Source of the DNA: Isoetes taiwanensis
Lineage: Eukaryota; Streptophyta; Lycopodiopsida; Isoetales; Isoetaceae
Reading direction: 5' to 3'
Length of the DNA stretch: 64,000 nucleotides
Assembly (NCBI GenBank): GCA_021234155.1
Contig: JAJEKV010000062.1
Coordinates: forward strand, 5,737,668-5,801,667
In this document: positions 58,894-64,000 of the stretch, piece after piece
Layout: each line of letters starts with the position of its first letter
Numbering within the stretch: position 1 is the first letter of the stretch
Program-made: the position numbers and the translations under genes
Notes under the pieces: model-generated
What the model saw: only the letters and a program-made list of their open reading frames with translations
What the model was told of the DNA's origin: nothing
The model's database searches: none

Positions 58894-59502
58894 AAAGTGC
58901 AAAACCCGCAATGTAACATTAAAATGATAATGCGCATACCCGTGGTTTGAACCAAAGATTCACAAATAAGGCGCCAACGGCTGCCTAAGGAGCTACTTCG
59001 CATAACGAAAAACCCAAATAAGAAACAACAGGTCAGAGAGAAAAGGGCGAGCCATCTACGCACTATAGCAAGACAAAAGAGATTGGTCGAAATGGACGAA
59101 TTGAAACCGCCGTGCAGACGGCTTAGGGAATGAAGGCAGAAAAGATATCGTGAAAAAGCGCCATCCGCTTGGCCACGCTGATCTACTTACAACACAAAGC
59201 GACCAAAGAACGATTCAAAGATCGCCAAGAGGGAACCCCTCAAAAACACTTAGGAAGAAAAATCACATTCGTGTTAAAGATCCAAAAAACATGAAAAACG
59301 AAACACAAGATAAATGCTTGATAGCATATTATTCAGCAGACAATGCAAAAAGATGAGGCCCACTCATGCAAAACCCCCCAAGTTGTCAATAATGATAAAT
59401 AACCCCATACAAAAGCAATAAGATGAAGAGGAAAAGCCAACCTATGGTTGCGAAGAAGATGCATAAACGTTAGAAAGACAAGATGCAACCTTGCAGATGA
59501 AC

Positions 59503-59600
59503 AATAAATCACAAAAAAGCTAGCTAGGTAGCAGAATCGAAAACACGACATAATAAATCGCGAAAAAGCTAGCTAGGCAAATAGACCGAAAACATGACAT
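59503..59600. repeat. 49-bp tandem duplication
   Basis: AATAAATC-C-AAAAAGCTAGCTAGG followed by GAAAACA-GACAT is present at 59503-59551 and 59552-59600. Confidence 0.9.
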
Positions 59601-61395
59601 AGGCAATAACGGAAAAGAAAATGAAACCACCGTCAATGTTCTGATGCCTAAAAAGAAAAAACAACGCTCGAGAACAACATTTGAAAAAAGGAAAATAGGC
59701 AACAAGATCGACTTGAACTGAGAAAGCACGTGCAACAATAATTTAAAAAAAAATCAAACCCTGATAATGCATAGAAATTATAACGTTGAAAATAGTTTGA
59801 TACATCGCAAATTCGAATGATGCCCAACATAAAAAATCAAAAACCATGTGAATGCCTATGATTAATAAGAGGATGCCAACAGATAGTGAAAACCACGTTG
59901 TCAACCAAACGCAAAAATGTAAAAAAGTAACACAAGAAAAGAGAGATAAGCCTGAGTTCAGAACCATGAAACATATCACAAGACCCCTATAGGTGCATCA
60001 TACATAAGAAACAACAATAATAATTAGAAACCTTTATAAAATTAAGCACATATAGGAATGGGCAAGAAACCCACAATATTTTGGCGTCTATGATCTAAAA
60101 ACAAGAAAAGACATAAACGTGAAACTCTGGAGGTGGTGAAAAGGGAGAAAAATCCAACAGGGAAAATCGTAGCGGAACAAAAAGGGGCAAGGGAACGGCA
60201 TCGGAACCTATGAAAAAAACCAAAAAGGTATACGGAAAAGAAGCTGTAGGCCAAAAGCAAACGCTGTAAAAAGGGATCTGTGGCAGGAAAACTTAAAGCG
60301 GAACCAGTAATGCACAGAGGGCACAAAAACCCAAAGAAAGTATAAGTGGTATGGAGCGTAAATCTAAGGGATGAGAACGGCCAGAAGGAATGGAACCGAT
60401 CCACGCACAAGCCCAAGCAAAGAATCGATTATGAGAGGGCTAAACCCAACCGTAAAACGATGAGAAAGGCTAATCCAAAAAATGAAAAACAAGAAGCCCG
60501 AATCAACCCAATGAGGGGAAAAAGGGCATGCAAAGAAACTCAACAGATGCTCCTGGTATGAATATGCAAAGAATCCCGATCATGTTCACGCTAATCCCAC
60601 AACAAATGGCGTAAAAAAATTAGATCTTTGTGGGCGCTAAGCTTTGGCTTTCGGATTTCGAATTCAATCCAAGGAAAATTGGCTATAGAATTCGCAACAA
60701 CAAATCCGCTATGGAATCGACCATGCACTCGACATCCCATGCAGATCACCACACAAATCTAGCAATCTTCACAAACCGAAGCTACACTAAATCAAATTGA
60801 ACTAACCCTCGGATAAGCTCCGCCAATAGCTCACCGAACAAACCAAGAATACTAAAGCACTCCACCAAGAAAGCGATCCAACCATGCAACAGAGCAGCAA
60901 CCAATACCCGTGAAAATGAACCCAAAGAGACGAGAACAAAAGGCAAAACATCCAATCTAAAACTTGAAAACCATAATTACATCGCCAACCACAAACCGCC
61001 TTGTAACCACCGAAGAGCCCAGGCACCAAAAAACTCAACATGCAAATGTAAACAAAGAGAAGCCATGCGAAAGCACAAAGAGAAAAATGATAGAACAAAA
61101 AAATCAGAAGAATAAAGCTAAGCATGAAAGCAAGGAAGCGTACCTTCCAAAGAAGGACGATCAAACTCGCCAGGAAGATGCCGGTTGCAAGGAGGTGGAG
61201 CAAGGAGGTGAGACAGAACCAGTAGAGAAGCTGGTGAAGAAATCCGTCGGTCGAAAGGCCATGGTCGCTACGAGCACGGCGAAGAAAATGCTATCAGGGA
61301 GAAGACGCCGATAACCGGCCCGAGAATGGAACTAGCCTAATATAGGGCTCGCCCTTTTCCTCGAATGGCGATCCGATGGCTCGGATCGATGGGAT

Positions 61396-61694
61396 ACATC
61401 CATCATAATCTCATCTAGAACATGAAATAAAGAGACTAATCATCCATCTAACAAGCAAGGGTTAGTTATTAACTATAACCTCAAGCTAACTAAGCCTACT
61501 AATAGGTATCTGTGCTAGATCTCCCATCTCTCAGGTTCTCCATGCCCTGCTGGTTGAATAAGCTCCTCCTCCTCCTCCAATTGCCCCCAAATCGAATTGA
61601 AGCAAATTGGGGTAGAAGCCCCAATTTGGGTGACCCAAAGTTAGCAGGTTTGCCTTGCCCAATCGATTTGGGCCAGGTGGCAATTCTAGATTAG
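61396..61694. other. Short spacer, no gene recognised
   Basis: It contains a CTCCTCCTCCTCC run at 61563-61578. Open frames are short and unrecognised. Confidence 0.4.
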
Positions 61695-63586
61695 CACTAG
61701 AGTTGTCCCTTGATGGACCATAAATGGTTCATTTGTACAGCTTTGCTTTAAAATTCATATAAAATCAACGGCATAAAATTCAGCTTAAGCCCTTTCTATA
61801 TGTTAATATATGGTCACACTTTGCATAGGAAAAATAGTTAAAAATGCATATACCCCTAAAATTGAAAGTTATGCTTGGGTGAACCAAGGGGGTCAAGATC
61901 CAGCTTTGTTTCATGTTTATATAATGTAAAACTTTCTCAACAAAAAGATTTTTTTGATTTTTTTTATTATAATGGTATTTTTCTATACGAGATAAGGATG
62001 AATACACAAAAAACCTTGTTCCAATCCGAAGTCTAGGAAGAAAGATATAGTCACCAAACATGACAGGTCAACACAAGTCATTTTCCAGGGACCAATAATG
62101 GTTCCCAAAGATGATATGATAACATTAGTTGGTTAGGGAGGATTCTCTATCTAAAGGGTGATATTGAAGCACGAAAATTAAGTAGTTAAGGGCTACTTTG
62201 AATGTATGAGGAGGAAGTCCACTTACACCTTTCAAAGATTAGCTTATAGATCTAATTTAGAAATCATAATATCATTATAGGGGACAAAATGAATAGAGCC
62301 AAAGGCAAAAAAATAGAGAAATTTTCTCAATCCACTTGGTTTAATTCGACCTATAAATAGTCCATGCTTATTTATATCCAAATCTTGTATATATAATAGA
62401 TTATTCTAACATGAAATTTGAGATATATATTGCCAATAAAGGTTCAAATTTACAAAAATTATAGCCTATCATAAAAGTTGATCTACATGTACTATGGTCC
62501 TACTTAGACTACAATACTTTAGAGCAGCCACACATTGACTAACTTTATAATAGTGGAAAATAAGTAGATTTCTTCATTTTTTCTTCTAATAAGACCACAA
62601 AAATATCCATTTTTATCATATATTGTGCCATTTAAAAAACCTATCGGAGAAATGTAGTGCAATAACTTAATATTTTAGATGAACTAGAAAACATATACGG
62701 AAAGTCTTTTGATCTATTTATTTATAGTCATAGCTAAACTTCATGATATTGTCCTCCATTCATAAATAACCATCACTATCTACATCATTGTTGAGTTTTA
62801 GACCTATAAGGGTATAATCAACGCAGCCTTTTTAGAACCTTTCTTTGTGTTCATCCTGTTGTATTAGATCTTGTTTAAATGCATGTTTATACCCTAGTTA
62901 CATTATATTTATGTTGATAAAGTAAATTCCTATATAGAGTTAATTAGAATGCATCATTTATTATCGTTATGAGACTTATAGATGTGGTTTATTGGAGCAC
63001 TTTAATCTATATTTTTATTTTGAATTTTGTACAATAATTTCTTTTAGTTAATAACGATACTAATATAACATATAAACATCTAAAAAAATTCCTTGCACTA
63101 TAGCTTGTCTTGTTAAAACTCATTGTCACAAAAATTAAGTCAAAAGTTGTAATAATAAGAGAGAAATAATTTTTGAACCTCATGCAAAGATTTTTAAGCA
63201 AAAATAGGGTTTGGCGACTTCAATTGACATCAAATGATAGCGCCAAAACATGGAAATATGCAAAATCAATATGTTTTATCATAATATATCAATTACTTTC
63301 ATATTTAGCAAGGTTTAGACATTTTTACGCTAGAAAATTGAAGAATGCAGTTCTGGAGTGCTGTAAAAACTGCCAAATTCTCCAAAGTTTGAACAATCAT
63401 ACCAATATAAAGGTGAATCCAAAGAGTCATGAAATTCTCATAAGTCGCAAGAATCAAGTGAAGACTCAGATGGTAGTGGTATATTTTAAAATTAAAATTT
63501 CTCTTGTGAGATATATCGGTTTGGCGGGGGTATGGTGGACCATTTCTCGTCCATGGACCAAAATGGTCCCCGTGACAACTCTAGTG
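61695..63586. mobile_element. CACTA-like non-autonomous element
   Basis: It starts CACTAGAGTTGTC and ends GACAACTCTAGTG, a perfect 13-bp terminal inverted repeat with the CACTA hallmark, 1.89 kb apart. Subterminal TGGACCA/TGGTCC blocks recur near both ends (61717-61735; 63537-63572). The interior is AT-rich with no transposase. The flanking triplets are TAG (left) and CGC (right), so the expected 3-bp target duplication is not seen. A second CTAGTG-type end lies 110 bp further at 63692. The assignment rests on the terminal repeats only. Confidence 0.5.
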
Positions 63587-64000
63587 CGCTTATCTTTTTT
63601 TTTAATTGAAGGCTATTTATATTTAAGTATATTTAAGGGGTACAAAACACTTTTTTCAAGGGAAGTTTAACCCTTATACTGATAAACAATTCTAGTGCAG
63701 TTATCATTAACTAATTTAATATTTTAGCCTTTTTAATATTAGGTTAAGTCCTAAATTCGAATTAGAGTTTAAGGTCAGATTTCCACCTTAATTAATTAAT
63801 GAGTTAACATAGCTAACCTTAGTTTAATTATTCTTAGTGATGTGTCATGTATTTATACCTAAAAAGGCATATAAATATGTGGAATGTCACATTCTCCCTC
63901 CTCAAAGATCGAGACTATGCTTGCTCTAGACCAACACATGACATGTTGGAAGTAAGTGTTCCTATCTTAAAGAGGTAATGCAACATTATAAGTCACACAG
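63587..64000. other. AT-rich window end, no gene recognised
   Basis: ACAATTCTAGTGCAGTTATC at 63685 resembles ACAACTCTAGTGCGCTTATC at 63576, the right end of the CACTA-like element, so the end was duplicated locally. Nothing else is seen. Confidence 0.45.

Noticed and set aside
63173-63670. 165-codon plus-strand frame
   Set aside because: It crosses the right end of the CACTA-like element, is AT-driven in composition and has no recognisable domain.

Overview
The window looks like nuclear DNA of a land plant with a large, repeat-rich genome. Genes are split by long AT-rich introns, and there are Ty1/copia, L1-type LINE and CACTA-like remains plus a plant-style L-gulonolactone oxidase exon. Remains of a tyrosine-recombinase element and a DIRS-like reverse transcriptase, unusual in flowering plants, suggest a fern or another seedless plant. 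That placement is inference from the sequence only.

Layout. 0-4.5 kb: decayed LINE and copia pieces and a short repeated tail. 5.5-6.4 kb: minus-strand exons of a thioredoxin-fold (PDI-like) protein and of an L-gulonolactone oxidase, side by side. 8.5-10.4 kb: phase-compatible exons of an unrecognised gene. 13.1-14.9 kb: a cyclophilin gene. 16.3-18.1 kb: a decayed DUF7869-type transposon gene. 19.4-20.1 kb: 3' end of a LINE with a (TTCT)n tail. 21.0-23.5 kb: a complete seven-exon SNF8/VPS22 (ESCRT-II) gene on the minus strand. 25.2-25.9 kb: exons of an unrecognised minus-strand gene.

26.5-33.7 kb is the most interesting part. A minus-strand DUF7869-type transposase-like gene and a plus-strand gene joining a ParB-like domain to an N6/N4 DNA methyltransferase diverge from a spacer full of palindromes. 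The 16-bp palindrome TGTATTCCGGAATACA occurs six times without mismatch, three in the spacer and three in a methyltransferase intron, with many degenerate copies. I read this as a possible transposon that carries its own DNA-methylation module.

33.9-34.8 kb: a second copy of the (TTCN)n-tailed LINE. 35.3-35.5 kb: one exon of an unknown gene. 37.2-39.2 kb: an inverted repeat leading into a tyrosine recombinase pseudogene. 39.2-42.4 kb: tandem repeats and a copia pol fragment. 42.6-44.4 kb: a DIRS-like reverse transcriptase on the minus strand. 45.0-52.2 kb: a near full-length L1-type LINE ending in poly(A). 54.0-61.4 kb: a purine-rich noncoding block of nested direct repeats with a (GA)n run. 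61.7-63.6 kb: a CACTA-like non-autonomous element.

Many frame breaks in otherwise well-conserved exons fall in homopolymer runs. Some apparent pseudogenes may therefore reflect consensus errors rather than decay.
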